Part shown: positions 34,357 to 47,600 of the stretch, piece by piece
Layout of the letters: each line of letters begins with the position of its first letter
Numbering within the stretch: position 1 is the stretch's first letter
DNA from: Musa acuminata AAA Group
Lineage: Eukaryota > Streptophyta > Magnoliopsida > Zingiberales > Musaceae
Length of the DNA stretch: 64,000 nucleotides
Assembly (NCBI RefSeq): GCF_036884655.1
Contig: NC_088347.1
Coordinates: forward strand, 12,892,001 to 12,956,000
Direction: 5' to 3'
Translations under genes and position numbers: made by a program
The notes under the pieces: model-generated
What the model saw: only the letters and a program-made list of their open reading frames with translations
Database searches by the model: none
What the model was told of the DNA's origin: nothing

Positions 34357-34364
34357 TTATATAC
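34357..34364. promoter_or_regulatory. TATA-like element near POLAR-like gene
   Basis: CGCGCCTTATATACCTGG. On the plus strand TATATAC lies about 225 bp upstream of the chosen ATG. The minus-strand reading GGTATATAAGG is the closer match to a consensus TATA box, so a divergent transcript cannot be excluded. Confidence 0.35.
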
Positions 34365-34583
34365 CTGGGAAGAGGAAGCAGCCGCTCCTCGCTTTCGCGT
34401 CAAATCGGTGGCTGTTTCTGGGAGCGTTTGGTGGCTTGTCCTCCTAGTTGAGGCGACAAATCCTATTAAAACATGACTTGTTATCGGGAACAGGGGAAGG
34501 TGCTCTGCTTCTGTGTGGCGTTGCGCGAAGAGGGAAGGGTTCGGTGGGAGGAGGAGGAGGAGGAGGAGGCGACGGCTGGGGGG

Positions 34584-37500
34584 ATGAGAATAACTGACTA
34601 CCTCCAGGAGAGCAACGAGGACGAGGTGGAGGGACCGATGAGTGCGAAAAGACGAGAGCTTTTCTTGTGTCTGCCTCCTTTCGCCTCCCCCAATGCCGCT
34701 TCTTCTGCTTCTCCCGATGCTTATTCGCCTCGGAGTCTTCTCTCCCGGTTGCTCCTCCCTCTGCGTCGGCCGTCGCCGGTCCAAACCGGTGGTGGCAGCG
34801 GCGATGGTGAGGAACGGTTGGGTTGCCGGGTGCGGTTCCCAAGGCGCGGTTCTAATAATAGGAAGAGAAGAAATCGGAGAGCGGCGGAAGAAAAAGGGAA
34901 GGTTGCCTTGGAGGTGGAGGAACCGGCAGTGGAGGCCAGCGGAGGGAGGAGTGCGCCGGAGGTCTCCGGCGAGAGCAGTACGGAGCTCGCCATTAATTCT
35001 GGTTTGAGCAATTTTGCTTGCTTTAGTATTGAAATATCTGTGATAAAAAATCGTATTTTTGTTGGCTGAGGGAGAGTTTGATTGCATCATTTAATTCTCT
35101 GCCAATATTTGTGTTAATTTCTTTGATTTATCATCTATTGTCAAAATGTGCCGTTCCTTCTGTTATTCTTATGTTGTCATGAACTTGGAATTCAAATTAT
35201 CTCAGTAGAGCTCAATTTTAGGGAGGTTATGAAAAGACTAAGTTCTTATCTATATCACATTATCCTAATTGTTGTTACATTTTAATAGCCTTTCTTTTAA
35301 AATATTTATGCATGCCATTTTATTAGCCTGTCTTCAACAAACTTCCTTTTTGACCTATTTTGTCTAATTGTTGAATTTACAATTAACATAGGTATTCAAT
35401 ACATTTAGAACTGCCTTCATGTTCTTTTGTGAATGGTTAATTTGGAACTCATGAGTCTGGGTGATATGTATGCCTTTCTGTTTTGTTTCTGTCTTGGTCA
35501 TGCAACCTAATTAAGCTTTTGCATATGCTACTTTTCTGTTGCTTGAGATGTCCTGCAACTGCCGAACCGATATGCTTCTACCATATACCAATCCTAGCAA
35601 CAATATATTTGCTTCGGTGTTCGAAGTGCTCTCATATTCCTCAAGAAATATAATCTTTTAGATGGAGCATATGTGGTTGCTGCTTGTTGGTTGTGACGTG
35701 TCATCAATGAGAAACCAAATGTTAATATCTTTTACTTGTCCAGTTACATAATTTTAGTATATTCTACAATACATACATCTCTGATGGTATCAACTGCCCC
35801 GATAGTAGTACATTTTGTTGCAATTGGCACACATCAACTTTTTTCTAGCAGAATGTAATTCTTTTGATTTGATTGTTCCACTGATTTTTTTCTAAATTTT
35901 AACTACTTGCTGCATTAAAGACAAACCTATGGATCTTTTAGTTCATGTTTTATAAATATCATTTGTTTTGGTCATGGTTTCAACACATGGTGGACCTCTT
36001 TCTTTCCTGAAGAGGATATCTATTACATTATCGTCGTAGGATTTGAAGCTTTATTATATGCATGACTAATTATATGCATTGCATGTTCCACCTTTTGTTG
36101 TCTTTCTTATTAATTTCAAAATATAAGGTGTTTCTTGTTTTATTTGTAATTACATGTTTCTTTACAGCTGTTATATGAAATACTTATGTTTTAAGTTGTA
36201 AAATATTTCTTGTATATCTGAAATTTTACCATCTAATTCATAGGGAAAGGATGTTAACTTGAAGATTTCTACTGACATGACATTGGTTAACTATTAGATT
36301 ACGTGTTTTCCAGGAAAGAAGAGTGATGAACTCTCTTTAAATCTAGGAATGGGAGTAGGTCTGGTCTTTCTCCTAGCAAGGAGTGTCACTGAAATCAATA
36401 AGATGGTGGAACTGCGGGAAGAAATGGAGATTTTACTTAAAGATATAAAGGACGAAGCTCAGAAGAAAGATGCATCTTCTAACTGTGCACAGTCTAAAAA
36501 TCATAATTTCTTTCAAGATGATAAAGTTTCATTCGATTTAGACAGAGTACAGCATGCCATGGAACCTGAGGCTGAGGTACAATCGAGGTTTGTTAGGACT
36601 ACAGGGAGCAGAATATGCCTCATGGATAAAATGGAAGCAGAATTGCAAGTTGAATTAGAATGTTTGCAACATACCATCGAAGCCACAAGTCTATCACTTC
36701 ATCAAGATCAAGAAAGAATGGAGGTACTGTTCACTCCATTTTGATTATATATTTTGGGTAACATGGATTATAACATGTGATATTTGCAATAAACTATAAA
36801 CTTAAAAGATTGATAGAATAATTGACAAATTCAGTGGTTGTTATTCATCATACTTCATGTGCTTCCATTTGACAAGAAAAGCCTCTTGTTTTGCTGAACT
36901 TTGTGAGCTTCCTTATTCATATAGCTTACAAGTTTTCTTATTTCCTTCACTTTCACTCTTAATGTTTCTCTCATACTTTATGTATTCTTCATTGAAAATC
37001 TTAATTCTATATTACTGGAAATGAAATACTTACACAGTTTCTATAACTTGATTCTTCTGCACTTTCTTGCTCGACATTGTTTGACCAGTCTATTCTGAAT
37101 CATGCTTATGTGTTTGATGCTTTGTATGTGTTAACAAATGTATACTGGTATTAAATTGTTTAGACCAGTTTAATGTGAAATAACCAATATGATTAAAAAG
37201 CTTCTCCAATGTCTGGAAATAATTTCTCTAAGACTCCCAACAATGGGACATTAATTTTGTTCGATAAAAGAGACCATATTGCCAAGATAAATCTTTTGAG
37301 GTAGCTTAGCATATGTATGCATATTGTTCTCTCTAGCGGCTGATTTGTACTGGTTATAGTTGGTTCCTGAGGATGCTGATCCTTCTGAGAGCTTGGACGG
37401 AAGCTTAGCCAAAGCCTATGAAGTTTCTGATGAAGCCAGCGGTATCCAATGTGCAGTTTCTGCGCAAGAGCTGACAAAGAAGCTTAATCAGCTTCTAGAG

Positions 37501-37836
37501 ATGAGGCAACAGGAGGGTATCACCGAGCTAGAGTCTTCCTTCGACCACACTGGCTACAGTAATGGCGATCTTGCTGAGAATCTCTGTGACGATAATGGAG
37601 AAGTAACTGAAATTAATGAGGAAGACAGTGGCAATTACTACAGGGTTTCTGCACAGGAGCTGGAGAGAAGACTACATGAGCTCCTTGAAACAAGACAGCA
37701 GGAGAGGATAGCAGAGCTGGAGTCTGCATTAGAGTGCGCTGAGAGAAAGCTCCATGAGAAAGAAAGAGAGATCTGCTGGTGGAGGGACACCACAAGTCTG
37801 GTCTCACAGCATAAGAATGAGGAACTTAATAGGTAA
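34584..37836 (+). CDS. POLAR-like protein (stomatal-lineage polarity family), three exons
   Basis: Exons 34584-35001, 36314-36723 and 37360-37836 join in frame (418+410+477 = 1305 nt, 434 residues) at GT-AG borders: G|GTTTGA...TTCCAG|GA (phase 1) and GAG|GTACTG...TATAG|TT (phase 0). Residues 1-139 are low-complexity and basic. Residues 148-161 form a hydrophobic LNLGMGVGLVFLLA segment, followed by a predicted coiled coil (165-190), another (near 245-276), and two related heptad blocks, VSAQELTKKLNQLLEMRQQE (309-328) and VSAQELERRLHELLETRQQE (372-391). A conserved-looking tail, KLHEKEREICWWRDT, closes the protein. From memory these features match POLAR / POLAR-like proteins, which in Arabidopsis localise polarly before asymmetric division in the stomatal lineage and scaffold GSK3-like kinases. 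Upstream ATG 34473 in the same frame would add 37 residues with a Glu run; I chose 34584 because the extension is low-complexity. No frameshift is seen. Confidence 0.7.
35002..36313 (+). other. Intron 1 of POLAR-like gene
   Basis: 1312 bp, T-rich, starts GTTTGAGC and ends GTGTTTTCCAG. No nested element recognised. Confidence 0.75.
36724..37359 (+). other. Intron 2 of POLAR-like gene
   Basis: 636 bp, AT-rich, starts GTACTGTTC and ends TGGTTATAG. No nested element recognised. Confidence 0.75.
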
Positions 37837-39832
37837 ATTCGGCAGTAGTGTTGTTACTATTGTTGCATATGGTTTCATAACTTGTATTCAGAGAAGCAGC
37901 TGAAAAGGACAGACTGAAATGAGCTTTTCCAGTAACTACAGAGTTATGGTTTACAAGATATCAAATGATGAAGATTGTTGATGTAGATTGGCTCAAATGA
38001 GGAATTCAAGCAGATGGAACCAGATCTTGTTTGATGTTTGTGTTTGGCATGTACTTGAGTGATGTCCATGTTTCCTTTATTTCTGGGTGTCAAAGAGTTG
38101 GGTTTTGCTGTCACATCCATGCATTGTTAACATCAAAGTTTCTTTGATGAATGAGTTGATACTCTTTTAAGTGATGATCACCTTCTTTGGTGTATGTATC
38201 TGTTTCCATATTTTTAATCTAGTGTTAACCTGTAAATCTGTTTTAAGTCAACTCTTTTGCCTGTAAGACTTTTTGACTTTTAGCATGGACTCCATATGTG
38301 GCTTCTTATTTGATCACCATTCTCATATGCATCAGGTAATCAATGGCTCAGAATTGAGGCTTTTCTCGATATATATGAAAAAATGGAAAATAATACAAAA
38401 ACTCATGCTGTAAAAGTATTGCTGTTGGGGAAACCATTCTTCTCACCAGTAAACGAAAGGTCGCGGTGTCGCCCAGCAGTACCGATGCATCACAGCCTAA
38501 TATAAGATGGCCTAATATACCAAACAAAGCAGCATCACAAGGGGTGGGGGGAGAGGGGGAAGATGGCGTTGGCATCTTCGACATGGCTCCGACGCATAAA
38601 GTCGTTCATTGCACTTATTTTTTTTAATATATTTTTATTATATGAAATAAAGTACATAATGTTAACATGTGGATTGGAACGTGAGTTCAATCAGCAACAA
38701 TGCATTGATCAATTTGAATTATCCATAAAAAAACGTTCATTCAACCTTTCTAAAAGGAAGGAGAGAAAGATAAAAATAAAAGATAAAAATCTGCAAGTGG
38801 ATTTTATATAGATGGAACCAACAGTGTGTGGACTGCGACGCATTAACGAACCGGGGGATTTGCTGGGTCACAAGTTGTGTCACCCGCTTCTAATGGAAGT
38901 CGATTTAGCTTGTGATTCCAGGAATCCAGTTCTTGGTTGGTTCATTTCGTGATGGTCTTTGCCAGGTCCTCGGATGCTTCCGATGACTCGTCTAAAGTCT
39001 TGTTGACTAGATTTCTCAATCATAGTGTTTTCCTCTCGATCACATACAATGCTTGTTGGCATAGATTTGCTGTAATTTAGTATCATGTTAAGAAATTCGC
39101 AAATCAAACATGAATATGAGCCAAGTTAATTTGGTCAATGTTAATATACATAAGATTGAACACTAATGTAACAAGAAAACTTGACTTATTAACTTATACA
39201 TAAGACCTAATATATATTAACCAATATTTTTAAATCTTAACAATGTAAAATTTATTTTTCAATCTTCATCAGAGGTGAATATTCTTGTTCAGTTCCAAAA
39301 GATTACAAGCCATCATTGGTTCGATATCCAAATCTGCATTCAGCGTCCATGTATGTTGAGCACCACATGTCAAATTGATCAAGCAATTTTTATATTTACC
39401 TACAGAATTATTTTGGTAGATGGTGTAAAACAGTTGGATTTTCTTTAGAAAATTTGGGTTCTCGGAAACAAATGAGACATCTAAATCAAATTCTGATTGT
39501 TCAATATTTAGAGAAAGTTTGGATTCAACCGGGATACTTTTTTTTGTGTTTGTTGTAAGATCGGAGGTTTAGAAGATGACTTTACAAAATTGCATCGGGG
39601 CACGCTTTACACAGCTCCTAACGATGCTTAGGTTAATGATAGGTTCGGAGGATTTGAAAGGTAGCGAGGACTAAAAAAATATCTCATTAAGGGTTTTTTA
39701 TAAAATGAGATGATATATCAAATCGTCCGATATTATAGTTTATGTGATAATAACTTAACTTTAGAAGCCATTCATCTCAATCGAATAAACTGACATGTTA
39801 ATATCGAGTCGATTCTTATGGACACCTCCTTA
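37837..39832. other. 3' flank of POLAR-like gene and intergenic sequence
   Basis: The first few hundred bases are T-rich and probably contain the 3' UTR. The rest holds short frames without recognisable domains. I see no further gene or clear element up to the copia remnant. Confidence 0.55.
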
Positions 39833-40183
39833 AGACTCTTGGATATTTCATATCGCTAAGTCTTTCTCTGTTTCTCAAACAATTTATGAAGACATAAGAG
39901 AATGGATCTGACATTCATCTTTTCATGATGTTTCTATAACTCAGGAGTTATAGAGCCCAACATATAATACTAGCAAGAATGAAATCGTCTATGTACTTCA
40001 CATAGTAAGCGATCTCATCATCGTATACCCCTTCCTCGAGCGTAGGCATCACTGTATCAAGGACATGCGATTTTCTCAATCGTGAGAACGATTCTCAAGT
40101 TGCGGAGCCAATCGGTATAATTTGGACCAACAAGGTGGTTGACATCAAGTATGTCACATAAGGGATTTGAATGCGACATATTT
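39833..40183 (-). pseudogene. gag N-terminal fragment of degenerate copia copy
   Basis: Closely resembles 47848-48200 of the young copia element, covering the first about 110 residues of its Gag, with scattered substitutions. It is followed to the right by LTR sequence rather than a leader, so it is rearranged. Confidence 0.8.
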
Positions 40184-40212
40184 CTGAAAATAAAGATGTA
40201 GCAGAAATAAGT

Positions 40213-40747
40213 AATACGCAGATGATCGGTTGTGCTAGATCTGGAACATCCAAACTTATTAGTCTAGTATCAAAGAGTGGAGCACTCTGATGTCTAAGTC
40301 TAAGGATCAGGTACACCACTAGGACTACGGAATCATTATATGACAATAAGGCATCATCGATCATCTGTTATTTCGTAAGCGGATCAATCAATGAACTCAT
40401 TCCCCAATGAGAACTTGTACTGTATCCCTAGTGTCCCTACACGAGCAGCTATGAGACCAGCAGCATCCATCATATGGATGGGTATACAGCACACTAGTAT
40501 ATCCGGTTATCTCGATGTCCTTCTCGAGTAACCTATGACCGAGATTATTTAGGATCTATGTTTAAAGACGAGTCGGTCTCATTATCGTGATCTCATCATG
40601 ATCCGATTCTCATTGCATAGATCCATGGATATCTTAATATATTTAAGTAACAAGCAATATAAAATGATAATATGCCAAATAATATGCGTGTTAAGTCACA
40701 CGTGCCACCACTCATATGATTGGCTTGTAGGGCACCTATGAGTAGCA
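40213..40747 (-). repeat. U3-side LTR fragment of degenerate copia copy
   Basis: Matches the outer part of the 1498-bp LTR (from about 43730 to its end at 44289). It ends ATGAGTAGCA, the variant LTR terminus. Confidence 0.75.
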
Positions 40748-40748
40748 A

Positions 40749-41961
40749 TCTCCACGCTTGCCATCTGAGGAGGAGAAGGAGAGAGGAGAGAGGAGAATAG
40801 GAGGTGGCCACCAAGAAACCTCTAGCCTATGAGCCTTTGGTTCCTTCCTATTTATAGAGATCCTTATCAACTAAACCCTAATGGATCCTGCCCTATTGTA
40901 TATTAGATCTATATCCCCAACTACTCAAGCCTCTTAGATTAGTGGATCTCTATCCAATAATCTCTCATTAGCTCTTATTGGATCTCATATATAGGATCCA
41001 ATAATTTAGGGCTTATTGGATATCCAATAAGATAGGGGCTTCGGCGAATATCTCATATACGAACCTCTACATGTTGCAACGCTTACCATATGTATGTGAC
41101 CCTCTAGGCCCAATATCGAGATGGCTATGAGTCATACTTGTTGGAACTTCTTCTAGCTCAGTGAATTATTATCTTCATAATAATTCACTCGACTGATCGA
41201 TTGCGAACGTACTATATCACTATGTCATAGTCCTTAAATGATATAGGGGAATATAATTCATTGAACCTGTCTATCCTTAGTTACCATGTATCTATAGTCC
41301 TTTATCTATCTAATACCCCAAAGACTATAAACCAAGTATGGTACTATCAAGCTAATATAGTTTTTACCCAAGTCTCGCTCTAATAGAATTCTCCCGGAGA
41401 ACTCTTTATCTCTCAATCTGAATGACCTTGTCTCGGGATTTGTTTGAGCAAGAACACATGAATATTTCTCTCATAACACCGAGAGCAGATGATCCTCTGT
41501 CGACACTTAATAACCCTCGTAAGATTGGGTACCACTCCCGATGATCAGTTGTGCTAGATTTGAAACCTCTAGACCTATATGTCTAGTATCAAAGAGTTAA
41601 GTACTTATACAAGACATCTTTGGTGTCTAAAGTCTATGGACCAAATACACCATTGGGACTACGGAATCATTATCTAACAATAAGGCATCATCAACCATCC
41701 AACATTCCGTGAGCGAATCAATCAGTGAACTCATTCTCCAATGAGCACCTGCGCTGTATCCCTAGTGTCCATACACGAGTAGCTATGAAACCAACCCTCC
41801 ATCATATATACGAGTAATACACTAGTCTATCTGGTTATCTCGATGTCTCTCTCGAGTAACCTATGATCGAGATTATTTAGGGTTTGTGTTTAAAGGTGAA
41901 TCGGTCTCATTATCATGATCTCATCACGATCTGATTCTCATTGCACAGATCCATGGACATC

Positions 41962-42021
<60 letters not shown>

Positions 42022-42133
42022 AAGCAATATAAAGTGATAAAATATCAAATAATATAATGAGCAAAGAGAATGCATATCATGTCACACGTGTCATCACTAA
42101 CGTGATTGGCTTGTAGGGCACCTATGACTAGCA
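40749..42133 (-). repeat. Near-complete 3' LTR of degenerate copia copy
   Basis: Matches most of the young copia LTR, including CCTATTTATAGAG (TATA on the minus strand, near 40851) and the outer terminus TGACTAGCA at 42133. It lacks the U5 end. It includes extra text around 40900-41040 and an AT microsatellite. Confidence 0.75.
41961..42017. repeat. (AT)n microsatellite
   Basis: About 28 AT dinucleotides inside the degenerate LTR; the young LTRs have only a short ATATAT at this place. Confidence 0.95.
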
Positions 42134-42660
42134 ATCTCCCACTTGACTTAAAGACAATTACTTATATATCCGATCTCCATCAAACCCCTATGATGCTCAA
42201 AGACAATCTGAGACAACGGCTTTGTAGTAGATCTACAATGTTATCTTCGGATGGAACTCTTTCCACTATTACATCTCCTCAGGCCACAATCTATCTAATA
42301 AGTTGGAATCTCCTCAGAACACTTCTGATGAGGCCTAGGTTCCCTAATTTGAGCAATCACCCCGTTGTTGTCGCAATATAAGAGAATCGCCTCCTCGCTG
42401 CCTAGCAAGACTCCCAAAATCTTTGATGAACTTCTTCACCCAAACTCTCTCTTTTGCTACCTCTGTTGCAGCAATGTACTTTATCTCTATGGTCGAGTCA
42501 GTACAAGTATCTTGCTTGGAACTCTTCCAACACACTGCTTCGCTATTCAGAGTGAACACATACCCCGAATTAGACTTGTTATCATCAAAATTGGACTAGA
42601 AACTTGAGTCTATGTAGCGTTCAACCTTGAGGCTACTAGTTCTATATACTAGTAAACGAT
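42134..42660 (-). pseudogene. RNase H / pol C-terminal fragment of degenerate copia copy
   Basis: The minus strand reads AVCWKSSKQDTCTDST and EVAKERVWVKKFIKDFG, matching the RNase H C-terminal part of the young copia. It stops being similar near 42660, so the rest of pol is missing. The small frame lesion near GAACACTTCTGAT is shared with the young copy. Confidence 0.8.
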
Positions 42661-42786
42661 CCTTAATTTTTTATTTGAAATGTATGTATGTAATGTATTT
42701 CATCATATATACTTGAAATGTATGCAATATATTTCATAATATATACTTGAAATGTTTGCTTGATAAATTTTCTTCATTATGATAAG
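42661..42786. other. AT-rich target sequence of the young copia insertion
   Basis: Contains a direct repeat of about 35-40 bp around ATATATACTTGAAATGT (two to three copies). It is probably continuous with 51547 before the insertion. Confidence 0.55.
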
Positions 42787-42791
42787 ATATC
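42787..42791. repeat. Target site duplication ATATC, left
   Basis: Identical to 51547-51551. Confidence 0.9.
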
Positions 42792-44289
42792 TGTTGGGAA
42801 ATCATAGGGGGGGCGACATCATATGCGCAGCGGAAGAACAAGAAAACAAAAATCCCCGATTCCCAAAAGGATGTTCATCGTCGGGCGAAGATTGGTGTGC
42901 AAAATCCGCAAAAAACACAAAAACTGCGTATAGAGATTGTGTTACCTAGGGAGATCGTATATCCCTGTTTCCTTGCAGATCCTTAGGAGAGGGTGAAGGA
43001 GGTCAAGCGTCCTCCTCTCTAGCGGTGATCCACACAGCAGGGTTGCGACGACGCTCCTCAAAACTCCAGGCCTACTCTGAGGTGGAGAGGGAGAGGAGAA
43101 TAGGAAGGGCAAGCAAAGACTCTAGCCTATGAGGCTGTGAATCCCTCCTATTTATAGAGATCCCGTGTCAAAACCCTAATGGGTCCTTTCCCTAGTGGGT
43201 ATTGGATCTGCATCCAATAAGACAAGGGCTCCGTCGGATATCTCATATCCGAACCTCTACTCATCGCAATGCCTACCATATGTGTGTGACCCTCTAGGCC
43301 CAATATCGAGCTGGCCGTGAGTCATACCTGTCAGAACTCCTTCTAACTCAGTGAATTATTATCTCTGTAATAATTCACTCGACTCATCGACTACGGAAGT
43401 ACTAGGCCACTACGCCGTAGTCCCCAGACGATACAGGGGAATCCAATCCATTGGACCTGTCTGTCCTCAGTTACCATGTACCTATAGTCCCTCATCCATC
43501 TAATATCCCAGAGACCGTATATCGAGCATGGTGCTGTCAGACCCATACGGTTTCTACTCGAGTCTCGCTCTAATCGGATTCTCCCGGAGAACTCTTTCTC
43601 TCTCAACCCGAATGACCCTGGCCAGGGATTTGTCTGAGCAAGAACACATAGGATATTCCTCTCATGATACCGAGAGTGGATGATCCTCTATCGACACTCA
43701 ATAGCCCTCGTAAGGTCGACTACCACTCCCAATGACCAGCTGTACTAGATCTGGGAACAGCCAAACCTATAAGTCTGGTATCAAAGAGTGGAGCACTCAT
43801 ACAGGACATCCTTGGTGTCTCAAGTCTAAGAACCAGATACACCACTAGGACTACGGAATCGTTGTCTGACAATAAGGCATCATCAACCATCCAGCATTCC
43901 GTAAGCGGATCAATCAGTGAACTCATTCTCCAATGAGCACTTGTACTGTATCCCTAGTGTCCCTACACGAGCAGCTATGAGACCAGCTGCATCCATCATA
44001 TGGACGGGTATACAGCACACCAGTCTATCCGGTTATCACGATGTCCCTCTCGAGTAACCTATGACCGGGATTATTTAGGATATGTGTTTAAAGGTGAATC
44101 GATCTCATTATCGTGATCTCATCACGATCCGATTCCCATTGCACAAATCCAAGGACATCACAATATATATGCATTTATGCAATAGTTATAAAGTGATATA
44201 CGCCAAAATATAATAAGCAAAAAGATTATATATCAAGTCACACGTGCCATCACTCACGTGATTGGCTTGCTGGGCACTTATGACTAGCA
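42792..44289 (-). repeat. 3' LTR of young copia, 1498 bp
   Basis: Element strand begins TGCTAGTCATAAGTGCCC (44289) and ends GATTTCCCAACA (42792). TATA box CTATAAATAGGAGGG is near 43150 on the element strand. Confidence 0.95.
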
Positions 44290-44309
44290 ATCTCCCACTT
44301 GACCTAAAG
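44290..44309 (-). other. Polypurine tract region of young copia
   Basis: Element strand GGTCAAGTGGGAGAT directly before the 3' LTR. Confidence 0.75.
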
Positions 44310-44672
44310 CTAATCACCTATGTGTCTGATCCCCATCAGACCCCTGTGACGCTCAAAGACAATCTGAGACAATGGCTTTGTTAGTGGATCTGCAATGTTA
44401 TCTTCAGATGGAACTCTTTCCACTACTACATCTCCTCGGGTTACGATCTCTCTTATAAGCTGAAACCTCCTCAGAACACTTCTGATAAGACCCGGGTTCC
44501 CTTATTTGAGTAATCACCCCATAGTGGTCGCAATATAAGGAAGTCGACTTGTCGCTATCTGTATCGACTCCCAAATCTGTGATGAACTTCTTCACCCAAA
44601 CTCCCTCCTTTGCTGCATCTAATGCAGCAATGTACTCCGCCTCTGTGGTCGAGTCAGCAGTGGTATCTTGCT
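44310..44672 (-). pseudogene. Out-of-frame C-terminal tail of young copia pol
   Basis: Beyond a one-base deletion near 44672, RNase H continues in the next frame ([21 protein letters not shown]), then shifts again near 44475 to a frame ending at TAG 44310-44312 with ADPLTKPL-type residues. The second shift is shared with the degenerate copy (near 42325), so it predates this insertion. The first is not present there. Confidence 0.75.
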
Positions 44673-47600
44673 GGAACTCTTCCAGCACACTGCTCCTCCA
44701 TTCAAGGTGTACACATACCTTGAATTCAACTTGCTATCATCGACATCAGACTGAAAACTTGAGTCAGTGTAGCCTTCAACCTTAAGGCTATTACCTCCAT
44801 ATACTAGTAAAAGATCCTTAGTGCTTCTCAAGTACTTAAGGATACACTTTACTGCTTTCCAGTGCTCCAAGCCTGGATCCGCCTGATACCTGCTCGTGAC
44901 ACTCAGAGCATGCGCTATATCAGGCCTAGTACATAGCATGGCATACATGATAGACCCTATTGCTGAGGCATAAGGTATCATATCCATGTTCGCCCTTTCT
45001 TCTGGAGTCTTTGGGGACATACTCGTAGAAAGCGATATCCCATGTCTCATCGGTATGAGACCTCTCTTGGAATTTTCCATGCCAAACCTTTTGACAATAG
45101 TTTCTATGTACCTGGACTGGGACAAGCCAAGCATCCTCTTAGATCTATCTCTATAGATTCTAATCCCCAAGATATATGATGCTTCCCCTAAGTCCTTTAT
45201 GGAGAAGTGTCTAGATAACCAAGTCTTTACTATGGATAGCATTCCTACGTCATTCCCAATGATGAGGATGTCATCCACATATAACACCAAAAAGGTGATA
45301 GCGCTCCCACTTACCTTTCTGTATACACAAGGCTCATCTTCGTTCTTAACGAAGTCATAAGATCTGATTGCCTCATCAAATCTTATGTTCCAACTTCGGG
45401 AAGCTTGCTTTAGTCCATAAATGGATCTAAGCAACCTACACACCTTATCTGGGCAGCTCTTGGACACGAATCCCTCAGGTTGCATCATATACACCTCCTC
45501 CTCCAGGTTCCCGTTGAGGAATGCGGTTTTCACATCGATCTGCCAGATCTCATAATCATAGTGTGCTGCAATAGCCAATAGAATTCTGATGGATTTTAGC
45601 ATTGCTACGGGTGAGAAAGTTTCGTCGTAGTCAACACCTTGCCTTTGACGATACCCCTTAGCCACTAGCCTTGCTTTATAGGTCTCTACCTTTCCATCTA
45701 CTCCGATCTTTTTCTTAAAGATCCACTTGCAACCGATGGGTACAATACCTTCGGGTGCATCAACTAGGTTCCAAACCTTATTGAAGTACATAGAATCCAT
45801 CTCAGAATTCATGGCTTCTTTCCACTTCCCGGAGTCTATACTCATAATAGCCTCCTCGTAGGTCTGAGGATCAATATCCTCTACATCCTCTGCTCTAATA
45901 TGTCCCACATATTTCTCAGGAGGATGGGATACTCTATCAGACTTGCGTAAAGTTGAAACTTGTGTATTAGATACCTGAACAGACTCGGGCTGTAGAGTGG
46001 TACTTGAGCTTGGTTCTCCAACCTCGCTCAATTCTATCATTCTCCCACTGTCTCCGTCAAGAATGTGTTCCTTCTCAAGGAACACTGCTCTCTTAGCTAC
46101 AAAGACCTTTTGGTCCTCGAGATGATAGAAATAATACCCACAAGTTTCCTTGGGGTGTCCCACAAATTTGCATCGCTCTGTCCTTGATTCTAACTTATCG
46201 GGGTTGTGTCTTTTAACGTGGGCTGGGCAGCCCCAAATCTTAACAACCTTAAGATCAGGCTTCTTCCCTTTCCATATCTCATATGGTGTAGACACTACCG
46301 ACTTAGTTGGAACTCTGTTCAGAAGGTAAGCTGCGGTTTCTAGGGCATATCCCCAGAATGAGATGGGTAGGTCAGCGAAACTCATCATGGACCATACCAT
46401 ATCTAATAATGTACGATTTCTCCTTTCAGAGACACCATTGAGCTGAGGTGTATAAGGAGGTGTCCATTGGGATAATATCCCATGGTCCTTGAGGAAGTGA
46501 GTAAACTCTGTACTTAAGTACTCACCTCCTCGATCTGATCGAAGAGTTTTGATACTCTTTCCAGTCTGGTTCTCCACCTCATTCTTATACTCTCTGAATT
46601 TCTCAAAGGCCTCGGACTTGTACTTCATTAAGTACACATATCCATACCTTGAGAAATCATCAGTAAATGTAATGAAGTAGGAGTAACCTCCAATGGCATG
46701 AGTTGACATGGGTCCACATACATCACTATGTATGAGTTCCAACAACTCAGTGGCTCTCTCTCCAGTTCCACTAAATGGAGAGTTGGTCAGTTTTCCACGA
46801 ATGCAAGGCTCACAAGTTGCATATGACACATAGTCGAATGGATCTAGATATCCATCATTTAGTAACTTTTGAATCCTTCTTTCATGGATGTGACCTAGCC
46901 TACAATGCCACAGGTATGCACTGTTCAACTCATCTCGTTTCCTTTTGGACACATTTATATTCATGATATGTGGAGTGGTGTCTAACATAAATAAATCATT
47001 ATGCAATGTTCCTTTCGTGATGATCTTATCATCTAATAATATCGAACAACCATTGTTCTCAAAAACAAATTTATATCCACTAACTGTTAAACATGAAATG
47101 GAGATAATGTTTTTGATAATAGAAGGAACAAAATAACATGCATCTAATGCAATAAAAGCTCCACTAGGCAGATGTAGGGCGACCTCGCCAACGGCTAATA
47201 CAGCAACTTTTGCTCCATTACCCATCTTGAGGTCCATCTCGCCTCTCTCTAGTCTCCTAGGCCTTGCTAGAACCTGCAACGAATTGCATATATGATAAGC
47301 ACTACCGGTATCTAATACCCATGTGTTGTCATAAGAGTCTAACAAATGGAGACTGATCATGAATGTACCTGAAGCTTCATCAAGCTTTTGTTTCGCCCTT
47401 TCTGCAAGGTACTCTTTGCAGTTTCTCTTCCAGTGCCCATCTTTACCACAGTGGAAGCACTGGCCTTTGTCCTTTGTTGGGTCTTTCTTAGCAACCTTTG
47501 CTTTACCTTGTTTGCCCTTGCCCTTTCCCTTCTTAAGGGACCTTTCTGCTTTCCTTTTCTTTCTGGTCTCACCAGTGTAGAGAACTGGCTTCTCTTTCTT

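Noticed and set aside
34155..35090. 311-codon antisense ORF over exon 1 of the POLAR-like gene
   Set aside because: It mirrors the GC-rich, low-complexity exon; its peptide is Pro/Ser/Arg-rich with no recognisable motif. The plus-strand exon joins in frame to two others.
38330..39110. Short ORFs downstream of the POLAR-like gene
   Set aside because: 60-82 codons, AT-rich or low-complexity, no motif or splice partner found.
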